Source of the DNA: Mycobacterium sp. GA-1285
GTDB taxonomy: Bacteria > Actinomycetota > Actinomycetes > Mycobacteriales > Mycobacteriaceae
NCBI RefSeq assembly: GCF_001499905.1
Contig: NZ_LQIS01000007.1
Span: 80,566-144,565, forward strand
Direction of reading: 5' to 3'
DNA length: 64,000 nt
Position 1 is the first letter of the stretch. Every line of letters starts with the position of its first letter. Shown piece after piece: positions 49,699 to 61,445 of this stretch. Below the pieces are notes generated by a model that worked only from the letters and a program-made list of their open reading frames with translations, had not been told where the DNA came from and did not search any database. The position numbers and the translations under genes are program-made.

Positions 49699-50972
49699 CC
49701 GACGCGGGCGCGCCCTTCGATCCGGTCACCGCGAACGGCGCATCACCCGCCGGTCCCGCCGCGCGCAGCAGCGTCGGCCGGGTCGGTGCGGCGACCGCCG
49801 CGATCGCGCTGTGCGGCTACGCGGTCCTCTACCTGGCCGCCCGCGACCTCGAGCCCGCCGGGTTCTCGGTGTTCGCGGTGTTCTGGGGCGCGTTCGGCTT
49901 GGTGTCGGGGGCGACGGGCGGCCTGTTGCAGGAGGCCACCAGGGAGGTGCGATCCGCCGCGGAGGTGGAGGTGACAGCGGGCCCGCGTAGCCGGCCGATG
50001 TGGGTGGCCGCCCTCGTGGGCGTGGTGTCGGCCGCTGCGATCGCGCTCAGTTCACCGCTGTGGTCTGCGCAGGTGTTCGTCGAGTTGCGATGGCTTTCGG
50101 TGACGCTGCTGGCCGTCGGACTCGGTGGATTCTGTTTGCACTCAACCCTGCTCGGAATCCTGGCCGGGCTGGACCGGTGGACGGCATACGGCTCGCAGAT
50201 GGTGACCGACGCGGGCCTGCGGCTGGTCGTGGCCGTCGCGACATTTCTGCTCGGCTGGGGTCTGGCCGGCTATCTGTGGGCCACCGTGGCCGGTTCCGTG
50301 GCGTGGCTGATCATGCTGATCGCCTCGCCCGCCACCCGGCGCGCCGCAGGTCTGTCGACCCCCGTCAGCAGCGCGGACTTCCTGCGGGGCGCCGCGCATT
50401 CGATCACCGCGGCCGGCGCAAGCGCGATCCTGGTGATGGGGTTTCCCGTGCTGTTACAGGCCACCTCCGACGACCTCGGCGCAGTCGGTGGCATCGTCAT
50501 CCTGGCCGTCACGCTGACGCGGGCGCCATTACTGGTTCCGCTCACGGCGATGCAGGGCAACCTCGTGGCCCACTTCGTCGACCAGCGCACGCACCGGTTG
50601 CGCGCTCTCGTGGCCCCCGCGGTGATCGTCACCGGTGTGGGCCTGCTCGGCGTGCTCGTGGCGGGGACGGCCGGACCGTGGCTGCTGCGCAGCGCATTCG
50701 GTGCCGAATACCGCGCCGACGGTGCGCTGCTGGCCTGGTTGACGGGCGGGGCGATCGCCGTGTCGCTCCTCACGCTCACCGGCGCCGCTGCCGTCGCGGC
50801 GGCGCTACACCGCGCGTATTCGCTGGGCTGGGTGTCGGCGACCGTCGCGTCCACGTTGATGCTGCTACTACCGCTCGCCCTGGAGACGCGCACGGTGGTC
50901 GCGCTGTTGTGTGGTCCGGTGGTGGGTATCGCCGTGCACCTGCTCGCGCTGTCACGCAAGCGTGCGGCATGA
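49695..50972 (+). CDS. Polysaccharide-flippase-like membrane protein (Rv3630-like)
   Basis: A 425-residue multipass protein with about 10-12 hydrophobic helices (for example AAIALCGYAVLYLAAR, VAALVGVVSAAAIALSSP and GVGLLGVLVAGTAGPWLL). It resembles MATE/MOP-type exporters of lipid-linked saccharides and the conserved Rv3630 protein. The GTG 49695 overlaps the M1 peptidase stop (GTGA). Its substrate is unknown. Position between a synthetase and glycan genes suggests export of a surface polymer precursor. Confidence 0.82.
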   Translation: MTDAGAPFDPVTANGASPAGPAARSSVGRVGAATAAIALCGYAVLYLAARDLEPAGFSVFAVFWGAFGLVSGATGGLLQEATREVRSAAEVEVTAGPRSRPMWVAALVGVVSAAAIALSSPLWSAQVFVELRWLSVTLLAVGLGGFCLHSTLLGILAGLDRWTAYGSQMVTDAGLRLVVAVATFLLGWGLAGYLWATVAGSVAWLIMLIASPATRRAAGLSTPVSSADFLRGAAHSITAAGASAILVMGFPVLLQATSDDLGAVGGIVILAVTLTRAPLLVPLTAMQGNLVAHFVDQRTHRLRALVAPAVIVTGVGLLGVLVAGTAGPWLLRSAFGAEYRADGALLAWLTGGAIAVSLLTLTGAAAVAAALHRAYSLGWVSATVASTLMLLLPLALETRTVVALLCGPVVGIAVHLLALSRKRAA

Positions 50973-51036
50973 CACCGGTTCGGAGCCGAGGTCGCCGATC
51001 CGTATGCTGGCCCCGTTCTACGGTGAGGAAGATCCA

Positions 51037-52014
51037 ATGACTTGGCTGGTGACCGGCGGCGCGGGTTACATCGGTTCCCACGTGGTCCGCGCGCTGTCGG
51101 ACGCCGACATGCCGGTGGTGGTGATCGACGACCTCTCGACCGGCCTCGAGCGGTTCGTCCCGCCGACGGTTCCGTTGGTGCGCGGCACCCTGCTCGACGG
51201 TGACCTCGTCGTCCGCACGCTCGACGAGCATCGCGTCGGCGGCGTCATCCACATCGCGGGTTTCAAATACGCGGGCGTCTCGGTGCAACGCCCGCTGCAC
51301 ACCTACGAGCAGAACGTCTCGGCGATGGTCACGCTGCTCAAGGCGATGGAGGCCGCAGGCACCGACATGATGGTGTTCTCCTCCAGCGCCGCCACATACG
51401 GCACCCCGGACGTCGACACCGTCACCGAGCAGACACCGACTTCGCCGGAGTCGCCGTACGGTGTCAGTAAATTGTTGGGCGAGTGGATGATTCGCGATGC
51501 CGCACGAGCGTCCGGTTTGCGGCACACCAGCCTGCGCTACTTCAATGTCGTGGGATCGGGTTCGGCGGAGCTGTTCGACGTCAGCCCGCACAACCTTTTC
51601 CCGCTGGTGTTCGACATGCTGTGTCGCGACGAGACGCCGCGGATCAACGGCGCCGACTACCCCACTCCCGACGGCACCTGCGTGCGGGACTACGTCCACG
51701 TGTCGGACCTCGCGCTGGCGCATGTCGCCGCCGCCCGGCGGCTGCAAGCCGGTGAACCGATCGAGCCGGTTTACAACCTCGGCAGCGGTAGCGGCACCTC
51801 CGTGCGAGAGATCATGACGACGATCCGCGATGTGACCGGTTTCGATTTCGAGCCGGTCGTCGGTCCGCGCCGCCCCGGTGACCCCGCCCGCATCGTCGCG
51901 TCGGGTGACTTGGCCGCGCGGGACCTCGACTGGCGGATGCGGCATTCGCTACAGGAGATGGTGCGCTCAGCGTGGATCGCGCGCCGGCAAGCAGGGGATG
52001 CCTATCCGCGGTAA
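51037..52014 (+). CDS. galE: UDP-glucose 4-epimerase-type SDR
   Basis: A 325-residue extended short-chain dehydrogenase with NAD-binding GGAGYIGS (7-14), the catalytic Ser in FSSSAATYG and YxxxK (Tyr141, Lys145 in PYGVSK). The signature RYFNVVGS of GalE enzymes and the family C-terminus are present, so UDP-galactose supply for arabinogalactan or another surface glycan is likely. It is not the orthologue of M. tuberculosis Rv3634c, which has a different N-terminus. ATG 51037 follows GAGGAAG. The 3' end overlaps the next gene by 17 bp. Confidence 0.9.
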   Translation: MTWLVTGGAGYIGSHVVRALSDADMPVVVIDDLSTGLERFVPPTVPLVRGTLLDGDLVVRTLDEHRVGGVIHIAGFKYAGVSVQRPLHTYEQNVSAMVTLLKAMEAAGTDMMVFSSSAATYGTPDVDTVTEQTPTSPESPYGVSKLLGEWMIRDAARASGLRHTSLRYFNVVGSGSAELFDVSPHNLFPLVFDMLCRDETPRINGADYPTPDGTCVRDYVHVSDLALAHVAAARRLQAGEPIEPVYNLGSGSGTSVREIMTTIRDVTGFDFEPVVGPRRPGDPARIVASGDLAARDLDWRMRHSLQEMVRSAWIARRQAGDAYPR

Positions 52015-53788
52015 CTTCGCGCCGGGCAACTGGGTCGCGCGCACTGCCGTCGTCCTGATCGTCGTGCAGTTGGCGATCCGGGCGGGGCTGGCGTTCGGCG
52101 GTTACTTCTACTGGGACGACCTGATTCTGATCGGCCGCGCGGGTACCCAACCACTGTTCTCGCCGGCATACCTGTTCGATGACCACGACGGTCATCTCAT
52201 GCCCGCGGCATTTCTCGTCGCCGGGGCCATCACGCTGCTGGCGCCGCTGAACTGGATCGGCCCGGCGGTCAGCCTGCTCGTTCTGCAGTTGCTGGTGTCG
52301 CTGGCCCTGCTGCGGACGCTGCACATCATCCTCGGGTGGCGACCGGTCCTGTTGCTGCCGTTGACATTCGCGTTGTTCACACCGCTGGCCGTACCGGGGT
52401 TCGCCTGGTGGGCGGCGGCGCTGAACTCGCTGCCGATGCTGGCGGCGATGGCATGGGTCTGCGGCGACGCAATCCTTCTGGTGCGCACCGGTCAACAGCG
52501 CTACGCGGTGACGGCGCTGACGGTCTACGTTGGTGGTCTGCTGTTCTTCGAGAAGGCGGCGGTGATCCCGCTCGTGGCGTTCGCGGTGACCGCCCTGCTG
52601 TCCTACGTGACCGGTACCGAATCGGTGAAAGCGGTGTGGCGCAAGGGAGTCCGCCTGTGGCTGCCATCGCTGGCGATCACGGTCGGGTGGGTCGCGGTGT
52701 ACCTGATCGTGGTCGACCAGAAGCGGTGGAGCCTCGACCTGGCGATGACGTGGGACCTGCTCGCGAGGTCGGTGACGCACGGGATCGTGCCGGGATTGGT
52801 CGGCGGGCCGTGGGACTGGCAACGGTGGGCGCCGGCGTCGCCGTGGGCCACGCCGCCTGCGACGGTGATGGTGCTGGGCTGGGTTGCCCTGGCCGCGGTG
52901 GTGGCGACGACGGTGCTGCGCAAGCGGCGAATCGCCGCGGTGTGGCTGGTGGCGGCGGGCTATGCGATCGCCTGCCAGATCCCGATCTACCTCATGCGGT
53001 CATCACAGTTCACCGCCCTGGAACTGGCGCAGACGCTGCGTTACCTGCCCGATCTCGTCGTCGTGCTCGCGCTACTGGCGGCGGTCGGATTGTGCGCCCC
53101 GAACAGGGAGGGGACGCAGTGGCTGGACGCCTCTCGGCCACGCACTGCGGTGATCTGTGCGTTTTCCGCCGCCTTCGTGACGAGCAGCTTGTACTCGACG
53201 GCGACATTTGTGACGGCGTGGCGCGACAACCCGGCACAGGCCTATCTGCGGAATGCGTTGTCGGGCTTGGCCGATGCCAGCAAGATGTCGGATGCGACGA
53301 TGCTCGACCAGGAGGTCGACCCGATGGTCCTGCAACGGGTGGTCGGGCCCGAGAACCGGGCCAGCCATATGTTCGCGCTCGTGCGCGAGCGTCCCGAATT
53401 CGGTTTGGCGACAACCGAACTGAGGATGCTCGATCACACGGGTCGCGTGGTCGATGCGAAGGTCACGTGGGTACGTGCCATCGCGCCGGGACCGCACCCG
53501 GACTGTGGATACCTGGTTCAGCCGGACGTTCCGGTCCGCATGCCGTTGGACGGTCCGCTGTTGCCCGCGGACTGGACCGCTGAGATCAACTACCTGGCCA
53601 ACAGCGACGGCTCGATGACGATGTCGCTGTCGGAAGGTCAGCCGGTCAAGGTGCCGGTGCGACCGGGTTTGAACCAGGTGTTCGTCCGGCTGTCCGGTGC
53701 GGGCAGCGCGATCGACGTCCGCGCGAATACGGCCGCGTTGTCGGTGTGCATCGCTTCCGGGCCCGTGGGATTCGTGGCGCCGAGATAG
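51998..53788 (+). CDS. Multipass membrane protein, GT-C glycosyltransferase-like (Rv3635-like)
   Basis: A 596-residue membrane protein with a first helix near residues 12-34, an extracytoplasmic loop containing FYWDDLILIG, and around ten further helices. The C-terminal soluble domain of about 170 residues (from about 430) faces outside. An acidic Asp-Asp pair in the first outer loop is the hallmark of GT-C polyprenyl-phosphate-sugar glycosyltransferases; the assignment is by this layout only. It matches Rv3635 by position. The ATG 51998 lies inside the galE end, indicating coupling. Confidence 0.8.
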   Translation: MPIRGNFAPGNWVARTAVVLIVVQLAIRAGLAFGGYFYWDDLILIGRAGTQPLFSPAYLFDDHDGHLMPAAFLVAGAITLLAPLNWIGPAVSLLVLQLLVSLALLRTLHIILGWRPVLLLPLTFALFTPLAVPGFAWWAAALNSLPMLAAMAWVCGDAILLVRTGQQRYAVTALTVYVGGLLFFEKAAVIPLVAFAVTALLSYVTGTESVKAVWRKGVRLWLPSLAITVGWVAVYLIVVDQKRWSLDLAMTWDLLARSVTHGIVPGLVGGPWDWQRWAPASPWATPPATVMVLGWVALAAVVATTVLRKRRIAAVWLVAAGYAIACQIPIYLMRSSQFTALELAQTLRYLPDLVVVLALLAAVGLCAPNREGTQWLDASRPRTAVICAFSAAFVTSSLYSTATFVTAWRDNPAQAYLRNALSGLADASKMSDATMLDQEVDPMVLQRVVGPENRASHMFALVRERPEFGLATTELRMLDHTGRVVDAKVTWVRAIAPGPHPDCGYLVQPDVPVRMPLDGPLLPADWTAEINYLANSDGSMTMSLSEGQPVKVPVRPGLNQVFVRLSGAGSAIDVRANTAALSVCIASGPVGFVAPR

Positions 53789-53813
53789 CCGTCGGCTGTG
53801 CCAGGCTGTTGAG

Positions 53814-54185
53814 ATGACCGACATCCGTAGACAGGGCCTCGAGGTTTTCCGTGAACTGCTTCCCGGCGTCCTTCCCGACGGGGACGTCGAACTGCCCACC
53901 GACGTCTTCGGCGGCGAGATGCTCGGCCTCGCCATGGACAACGTGTTCGGACGGCTCTGGACCCGTGAGGGTTTGAGCCGTCGCGACCGCAGCCTCGTCA
54001 CGCTCGGCATCCTGATCGCGCTGCGCGCCGAGGACGAGTTGGCCATCCACATCCAGATCGCGCGCAACAACGGGCTCACCGAGGACGAGATCGCCGAGGT
54101 CATCTACCACTGCACCGGCTACACCGGTTTCCCCGCCGCCAACGCGGCGATGAAAGTCGCCCAGGAGGTGCTGCAACCGACGTGA
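53814..54185 (+). CDS. Carboxymuconolactone decarboxylase (AhpD-fold) family protein
   Basis: A 123-residue all-helical protein of the CMD family, with GLSRRDRSLVTLGILIAL and the signature AIHIQIARNNGLTEDEIAEVIYHCTGYTGFPAA in two parts. The CxxC of peroxidase AhpD is absent, since only one Cys is in that region. It is therefore more like gamma-carboxymuconolactone decarboxylase or a structural relative. The substrate is unknown and there are no protocatechuate genes nearby. The ATG is at 53814. Confidence 0.85.
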   Translation: MTDIRRQGLEVFRELLPGVLPDGDVELPTDVFGGEMLGLAMDNVFGRLWTREGLSRRDRSLVTLGILIALRAEDELAIHIQIARNNGLTEDEIAEVIYHCTGYTGFPAANAAMKVAQEVLQPT

Positions 54186-54196
54186 GCAACCCGCCA

Positions 54197-54272
54197 TGGA
54201 GCCACCTAGGAGAATCGAACTCCTGACCTGCTCATTACGAGTGAGCCGCTCTGCCGACTGAGCTAAGGTGGC
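54197..54272 (-). tRNA. tRNA-Thr(CGU)
   Basis: Read on the minus strand, the gene runs GCCACCT (acceptor) to AGGTGGC with an encoded CCA (54197-54199). It has a D-arm GCTCAGTCGGCAGAGC, an anticodon stem GCTCA/TGAGC with loop CTCGTAA (anticodon CGU, reads ACG), and a T-arm with TTCGATTC. All four stems pair. It sits 11 bp past the CMD gene on the opposite strand. Confidence 0.97.
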
Positions 54273-54280
54273 GTGCCCGC

Positions 54281-54302
54281 GATGAGCGCTTGCGCGAAGA
54301 GC
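54281..54302. repeat. Intergenic repeat copy B (core GCTTGCGCGAAGAGC)
   Basis: This is the second copy of the 22-bp element found at 6566-6587, with one mismatch. It lies 8 bp upstream of the tRNA-Thr 5' end and between that gene and holB. Confidence 0.75.
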
Positions 54303-54356
54303 AGACGACAGCGACAGGCGGGACGAGTCTACGGCAGGGCGCGGCGCCGACCCAAC

Positions 54357-55565
54357 TCAGTCGCGCAGCTCCCGCCCGACCGTCGCCACCAGCGCGTCGA
54401 CCGCGAACTTCGGCTTGACGTTGACGGCCAGTGCCTCACGACACTCCAGCACCGCCTCGATACATCGCAGCAGCTTGTCCGGCGACGCGTGCGCGGCCAA
54501 TCTGGCGACCTCCTCTTCCATGTCGGGGTGGTTGTGCTGTAGGTCGCCGGCGTCCGAGGCCACCAGGAGCGCGTCGCGGAAATATGTCGCCAGATCGATC
54601 AATGCACGATCGAGAGAATCCCGCGAGGCGCGTGTCCTGCGTGACTTCTGCCGTCGCTCAAGGGCACTCAGCGCGCCCGCCGCGCCGCGCAGCGAACCGG
54701 CCGTGCCCTTCCCGGTGCCACCGGCGCCGAGTGCGGTGCGCAGTTCCTCGGTCTCGGCCTCGTTGCGGTCCAGCGTCAGCGCCAAAGCCTCGTCCTCGGC
54801 CGTCTTCACCAGCTCCTCCGCCGCGGCGTAGGCACGCGCCGGTGTCGCCGCGTCGCGCGCCAGACCCAATGCCCGCTTTCGGCGTTCCCGGGCCGACTCA
54901 TCGGTGGCCAGGCGCCGGGCCCTGCCCACGTGGCCGCCGCTGACCGAAGCCGCCCAGCGGGCGTCGGCCTCCGAAAGCCCGTCGCTGTCCATCAGCACAC
55001 CGGCGATGGCATCCACGGTCGGCGTCACCAGCGCCACATGCCTGCAACGCGACCGCAGCGTGATCGCGATGTCCTCCGGATCCACCGACGGCGCGCACAA
55101 CAGGAACACCGTCGACGGCGGCGGCTCCTCGACCACCTTGAGCAGTGCGTTCGCCGCCCCCTCGGTCAGCCGGTCGGCGTCCTCGACCACCACCACCTGC
55201 CAACGCCCGGTACTTGGCCGCCGCGACGCGATCTGCACGATCGTGCGCATCTCGTCGACACCGATCGACAGGCCCTCCGGGATGATGCGCCGCACGTCCG
55301 CATGGGTGCCGGCCATCGTCGTCGTGCAGGCGCGACATTCCCCGCAGCCGGGCACGCCGTCGGAGGTGCACTGCAGCGCCGCCGCGAAGCACAACGCCGC
55401 CACCGAACGACCCGATCCGGGAGGACCCGTGATCAGCCACGCGTGTGTCATGGTCCCGACCGTCGCGCCACTGTGAGCCGCCTCACCACGTGCAGCGCGT
55501 GCCGCGGCCACCAACTCGGCCTCAACAGCGTGCTGACCCACCAGACGCGAGAAAACACCGCCCAT
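54357..55565 (-). CDS. holB: DNA polymerase III delta' subunit
   Basis: HolB is part of the clamp loader. The 402-residue AAA+ protein has a degenerate P-loop GPPGSGRS (47-54) with Arg in place of Lys, as expected for the non-hydrolysing delta' subunit. Zinc-finger cysteines Cys66, Cys74, Cys77 and Cys80 follow, then the segments VVVVEDADRLTEGAANALLKVVEEPP and LRSRCRHV. It corresponds to Rv3644c and has the same length. ATG 55565 is chosen by homology (MGGVFSRLVGQHAVEAEL). It is divergent to the adenylate cyclase gene. Confidence 0.96.
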   Translation of the reverse strand: MGGVFSRLVGQHAVEAELVAAARAARGEAAHSGATVGTMTHAWLITGPPGSGRSVAALCFAAALQCTSDGVPGCGECRACTTTMAGTHADVRRIIPEGLSIGVDEMRTIVQIASRRPSTGRWQVVVVEDADRLTEGAANALLKVVEEPPPSTVFLLCAPSVDPEDIAITLRSRCRHVALVTPTVDAIAGVLMDSDGLSEADARWAASVSGGHVGRARRLATDESARERRKRALGLARDAATPARAYAAAEELVKTAEDEALALTLDRNEAETEELRTALGAGGTGKGTAGSLRGAAGALSALERRQKSRRTRASRDSLDRALIDLATYFRDALLVASDAGDLQHNHPDMEEEVARLAAHASPDKLLRCIEAVLECREALAVNVKPKFAVDALVATVGRELRD

Positions 55566-55647
55566 CGCAGATAACAGTAACGCTGCGAACCGACACGTCC
55601 GTCTCACTGCACCCGTACCCGTCCCCGATGCCCGATACGGTTGACGC

Positions 55648-57267
55648 GTGGCCATGGAAGAGCGACCGATCGGGCGAATCAGCGCATTCGTCCGGTGGGC
55701 TGCGCGCACCCCGTGGCCGGTGTTCACGCTGGGCATGGTGCAGGCCGACATCATCGGCGCCCTGCTGGTCCTGAGCTTTCTGCGATTCGGCCTGCCGCCG
55801 GAGGACCGCATCCAGCTGCAGGACCTGCCCGCCTTCAACCTGGCGGTCTTCCTGGCCTTCCTGTTCGTGTCCTTCACCGTCGCGGCGTACTGGAGCCTGC
55901 GGCTGCTGATCCCGGTCATGCGCTGGCAGCGCCGCGACATGCTGCTCGGCGACCGCGACCCGGCCGATACCGAGGTGGCGCGCACCCGCGCGCTGAAGAT
56001 GCCGTTCTACCGCTCGGTGATCAACGTCGTCAACTGGCTCCTCGGCTCCGTGGTGTTCATCGTCGCGAGCTGGCCGGTGGCCAGCAAGTCGGCGCCGGTG
56101 GTCGCCGTCGCCACCGCGCTGGGCGCCACCGCGACCGCGATCATCGGCTACCTGCAGTCCGAGCGGGTCCTGCGGCCCGTCGCGGTGGCCGCCCTGCGTG
56201 GCGGTGTACCGGAGAACTTCCGCGCGCCGGGCGTGATCGCGCGCCAGGTGATGACGTGGGTGTTGTCCACCGCGGTTCCGATCGTCGCGATCGTGCTGGC
56301 CGTGGTGGCCAGCAAGTTCGAGATTCTCACCGCGCCGGCCGACCGGCTGACCACCCCTATCCTGATCCTGTCGATCTCCGCACTGGTGGTCGGGCTGGCG
56401 GGCACCGTGCTGGTGGCGATGTCGATCGCCGACCCGCTGCGCCAGTTGCGCTGGGCGCTCGGCGAGGTTCAGCGGGGCAACTACAACGCCCACATGCAGA
56501 TCTACGACGCCAGCGAGCTGGGCCTGCTGCAGGCCGGCTTCAACGACATGGTGCGCGACCTCGCCGAACGCCAGCGGTTGCGCGACCTGTTCGGCCGTTA
56601 CGTCGGCGAGGACGTGGCCCGGCGCGCACTGGAGCGCGGAACCGAACTCGGCGGCCAGGAACGCGACGTCGCCGTGCTGTTCGTCGACCTGGTGGGCTCG
56701 ACACAGCTGGCCGCGACGATCCCGGCCGCCGAGGTCGTCAACCTGCTCAACGACTTCTTCCGCGTCGTGGTCGACACGGTCAACCGGCACGGCGGCTTCG
56801 TCAACAAGTTCCAGGGCGATGCGGCGCTGGCGATCTTCGGTGCACCGATCGAGCATCCCGACGCGTGCGGCGCGGCGCTCGCGGCCTCACGCGAACTGCA
56901 TGACGAGCTGATCGAGGTGCTGGGCCAGTCGGAGTTCGGCATCGGGGTGTCGGCGGGTCGGGCGATCGCCGGCCACATCGGCGCCCAGGCCCGCTTCGAG
57001 TACACCGTCATCGGTGATCCGGTCAACGAAGCCGCGCGACTGACCGAGCTGGCCAAGCTGGAGGAGGGCCACGTCCTGGCGTCGGCGATCGCGGTCAGCG
57101 GGGCCCTCGACGCCGAAGCGCTGTGCTGGGACGTCGGCGAGATCGTCGAACTCCGTGGCCGCGTCGCTCCGACGCAGCTGGCAAGGCCGTTGAACCTGGT
57201 TTCGACGGATAGGGCCGACATCGCACACGACGCCGAACGTGAGGTTGTATCCGAAGAATCGCGCTGA
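55648..57267 (+). CDS. Membrane adenylate cyclase with HAMP domain (Rv3645-like)
   Basis: A 539-residue class III cyclase. Six transmembrane helices lie between about 25 and 265, followed by a HAMP linker (about 258-312; ADPLRQLRWALGEVQRGNY). The C-terminal cyclase domain has metal-binding Asp347 (FVDLVGST), Lys and Asp in VNKFQGDAALAIFG, and TVIGDPVNEAARL with the transition-state Asn/Arg. All catalytic residues are present, so it should make cAMP. M. tuberculosis Rv3645 is a major fatty-acid- and CO2-linked cAMP source. The start is GTG 55648 or ATG 55654. It converges on topA. Confidence 0.94.
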   Translation: MAMEERPIGRISAFVRWAARTPWPVFTLGMVQADIIGALLVLSFLRFGLPPEDRIQLQDLPAFNLAVFLAFLFVSFTVAAYWSLRLLIPVMRWQRRDMLLGDRDPADTEVARTRALKMPFYRSVINVVNWLLGSVVFIVASWPVASKSAPVVAVATALGATATAIIGYLQSERVLRPVAVAALRGGVPENFRAPGVIARQVMTWVLSTAVPIVAIVLAVVASKFEILTAPADRLTTPILILSISALVVGLAGTVLVAMSIADPLRQLRWALGEVQRGNYNAHMQIYDASELGLLQAGFNDMVRDLAERQRLRDLFGRYVGEDVARRALERGTELGGQERDVAVLFVDLVGSTQLAATIPAAEVVNLLNDFFRVVVDTVNRHGGFVNKFQGDAALAIFGAPIEHPDACGAALAASRELHDELIEVLGQSEFGIGVSAGRAIAGHIGAQARFEYTVIGDPVNEAARLTELAKLEEGHVLASAIAVSGALDAEALCWDVGEIVELRGRVAPTQLARPLNLVSTDRADIAHDAEREVVSEESR

Positions 57268-57268
57268 T

Positions 57269-57286
57269 CCCGAACACAGGTTCGGG
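57269..57286. terminator. Bidirectional hairpin between cyclase and topA
   Basis: CCCGAA (57269-57274) and TTCGGG (57281-57286) pair around a 6-nt loop in the 27-bp gap between two convergent stops. Confidence 0.6.
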
Positions 57287-57294
57287 TTCGGGCC

Positions 57295-60108
<2,814 letters not shown>

Positions 60109-60243
60109 CTTTTACTTACGCTCCACTTCTTCGGTCGCCCACAGCGCACAAATCCGCACGCGGCGGCGCATCGGCCCTGTCGGCAACAGACAATTTCGCA
60201 CCCCGCGCGGACCGACGCAAACTGACCCCCCTTTGAACGGCCG

Positions 60244-60834
60244 TCAGACCCGCGGCCATTCTTCGAACGCCTCCACACTGCCCGGAGGTTCCCCCACGTT
60301 CTCTACCAGGCGCGACAGCCGCCGCCGACCGCTGATCCGCAGGGCCGGACGCGACCCGCGGGTACCGATCAACGTCGGCGCGATTCCGACCCGCATCATC
60401 GCCGACGCGAGCGGCGAATGCGTGTCCGGCGCGTGCGGGTCCAGCCCGAGCAGATACCGGTCCGCTTCGGGTGTGCCCGCCGCCAGCGTCCAGGCCCGAA
60501 GCTCGCGCGGCCCGGGCAGCCAGTTCGGCGGGACGGTCTTGACGGCGCCCCGGGTCCAACCCGCCGCGATCTCGACCAGTCGGGCGTCGACCGCGGTGCG
60601 CACCAGCGGGGTGTTCTCGTCGGTGCGGGCGATCTCGGGATCCAGACCGGCCTCGACGATCATCTCGGCGAGCCCCTCGGCACGCCACAGCCGGTCGACG
60701 ACGACCGACAGCCGCGCACCCTGCTCGGCGCCCGAACCCACTAGAACGACCTGGCCAGGTCCGGCGAGCAGCCCGGTGAGGTCGGCTACCGCTGGGGGCA
60801 CCGACTCCGCCGAGAAGAACGACAGCTGGCTCAC
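60244..60834 (-). CDS. Conserved mycobacterial protein (Rv3647c-like)
   Basis: A 196-residue cytoplasmic protein of unknown function at the position of Rv3647c, between topA and cspA. It has a glycine-containing VVLVGSGAEQGAR near residue 30, a tryptophan-rich centre (WTRGAVKTVPPNWLPG) and a basic C-terminus (RRRLSRLVENVG). No transmembrane segment or signal peptide is seen. The start is GTG 60834. I recognise no catalytic motif. Confidence 0.85.
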   Translation of the reverse strand: MSQLSFFSAESVPPAVADLTGLLAGPGQVVLVGSGAEQGARLSVVVDRLWRAEGLAEMIVEAGLDPEIARTDENTPLVRTAVDARLVEIAAGWTRGAVKTVPPNWLPGPRELRAWTLAAGTPEADRYLLGLDPHAPDTHSPLASAMMRVGIAPTLIGTRGSRPALRISGRRRLSRLVENVGEPPGSVEAFEEWPRV

Positions 60835-60900
60835 AAATCGACAGTAAGCCAGGTACCGGCCTCAGCCGACGCGGCCGTGCCGTGGCGCGCCGGAATAGCG

Positions 60901-60941
60901 AACACCCCGCGGCGGCCGGTTTTCGACGCTCGCGGGGTGTT
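60901..60941 (-). terminator. Strong hairpin terminator after cspA
   Basis: AACACCCCGCG (60901-60911) and CGCGGGGTGTT (60931-60941) form a perfect 11-bp stem with a 19-nt loop, 23 bp past the cspA stop. No U-tract follows. It separates cspA from the next gene on the same strand. Confidence 0.8.
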
Positions 60942-60964
60942 GCCTTTCGATCGTGTTGGTCGCG

Positions 60965-61168
60965 CTAGACGGCCCGAACACCGGTGGCCTGCGGCCCCTT
61001 GGGGCTCTGGCCAACCTCGAACTCGACCTTCTGGTTCTCCTCCAGGGTGCGGAAGCCGCTGCCCTGGATCTCCGTGTAGTGGACAAAAACGTCAGCGGAG
61101 CCGTCCTCCGGGGCGATGAAGCCGAAGCCCTTCTCCGCGTTGAACCACTTCACAGTTCCCTGTGGCAT
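60965..61168 (-). CDS. cspA: Cold shock protein CspA
   Basis: A 67-residue single OB-fold RNA chaperone. It has the RNA-binding motifs KGFGFI (RNP1) and VFVHY (RNP2), begins [16 protein letters not shown] and matches Rv3648c. The ATG 61168 follows CAGGAA. It has its own terminator and a long divergent upstream region shared with the helicase gene. Confidence 0.97.
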   Translation of the reverse strand: MPQGTVKWFNAEKGFGFIAPEDGSADVFVHYTEIQGSGFRTLEENQKVEFEVGQSPKGPQATGVRAV

Positions 61169-61445
61169 TTCCTGTTGTTTCCTTCTCTTTTTCACCGGGT
61201 GCGGTCCACCGTGTTTCGGTACACCGGGCCCGTTCCGACCGCTCTCCTTCGTGGAAGCTCGGAACTCAACCCGACCTACAACCCTCGCAGGAACCGCGAT
61301 CGCAACGTCGATCCTGCGAGTGCTGACACACGAACACAGAAGCTGCGACCGCGATAAGTCAATCACGTTCGCGGCTGCGGCGACAGTCTCGGCGTTTCAA
61401 ATGGGGAACAATTTGCTTGAAGAGGTGTCTCGGGAAGGATCATCG
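61169..61445. promoter_or_regulatory. Divergent cspA / helicase intergenic region
   Basis: A 277-bp region that must contain the cspA promoter and 5' leader as well as the helicase promoter. It includes AT-richer stretches near the cspA start (61165-61200) and near 61395-61420. No gene or convincing -10/-35 pair was identified. Confidence 0.4.
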
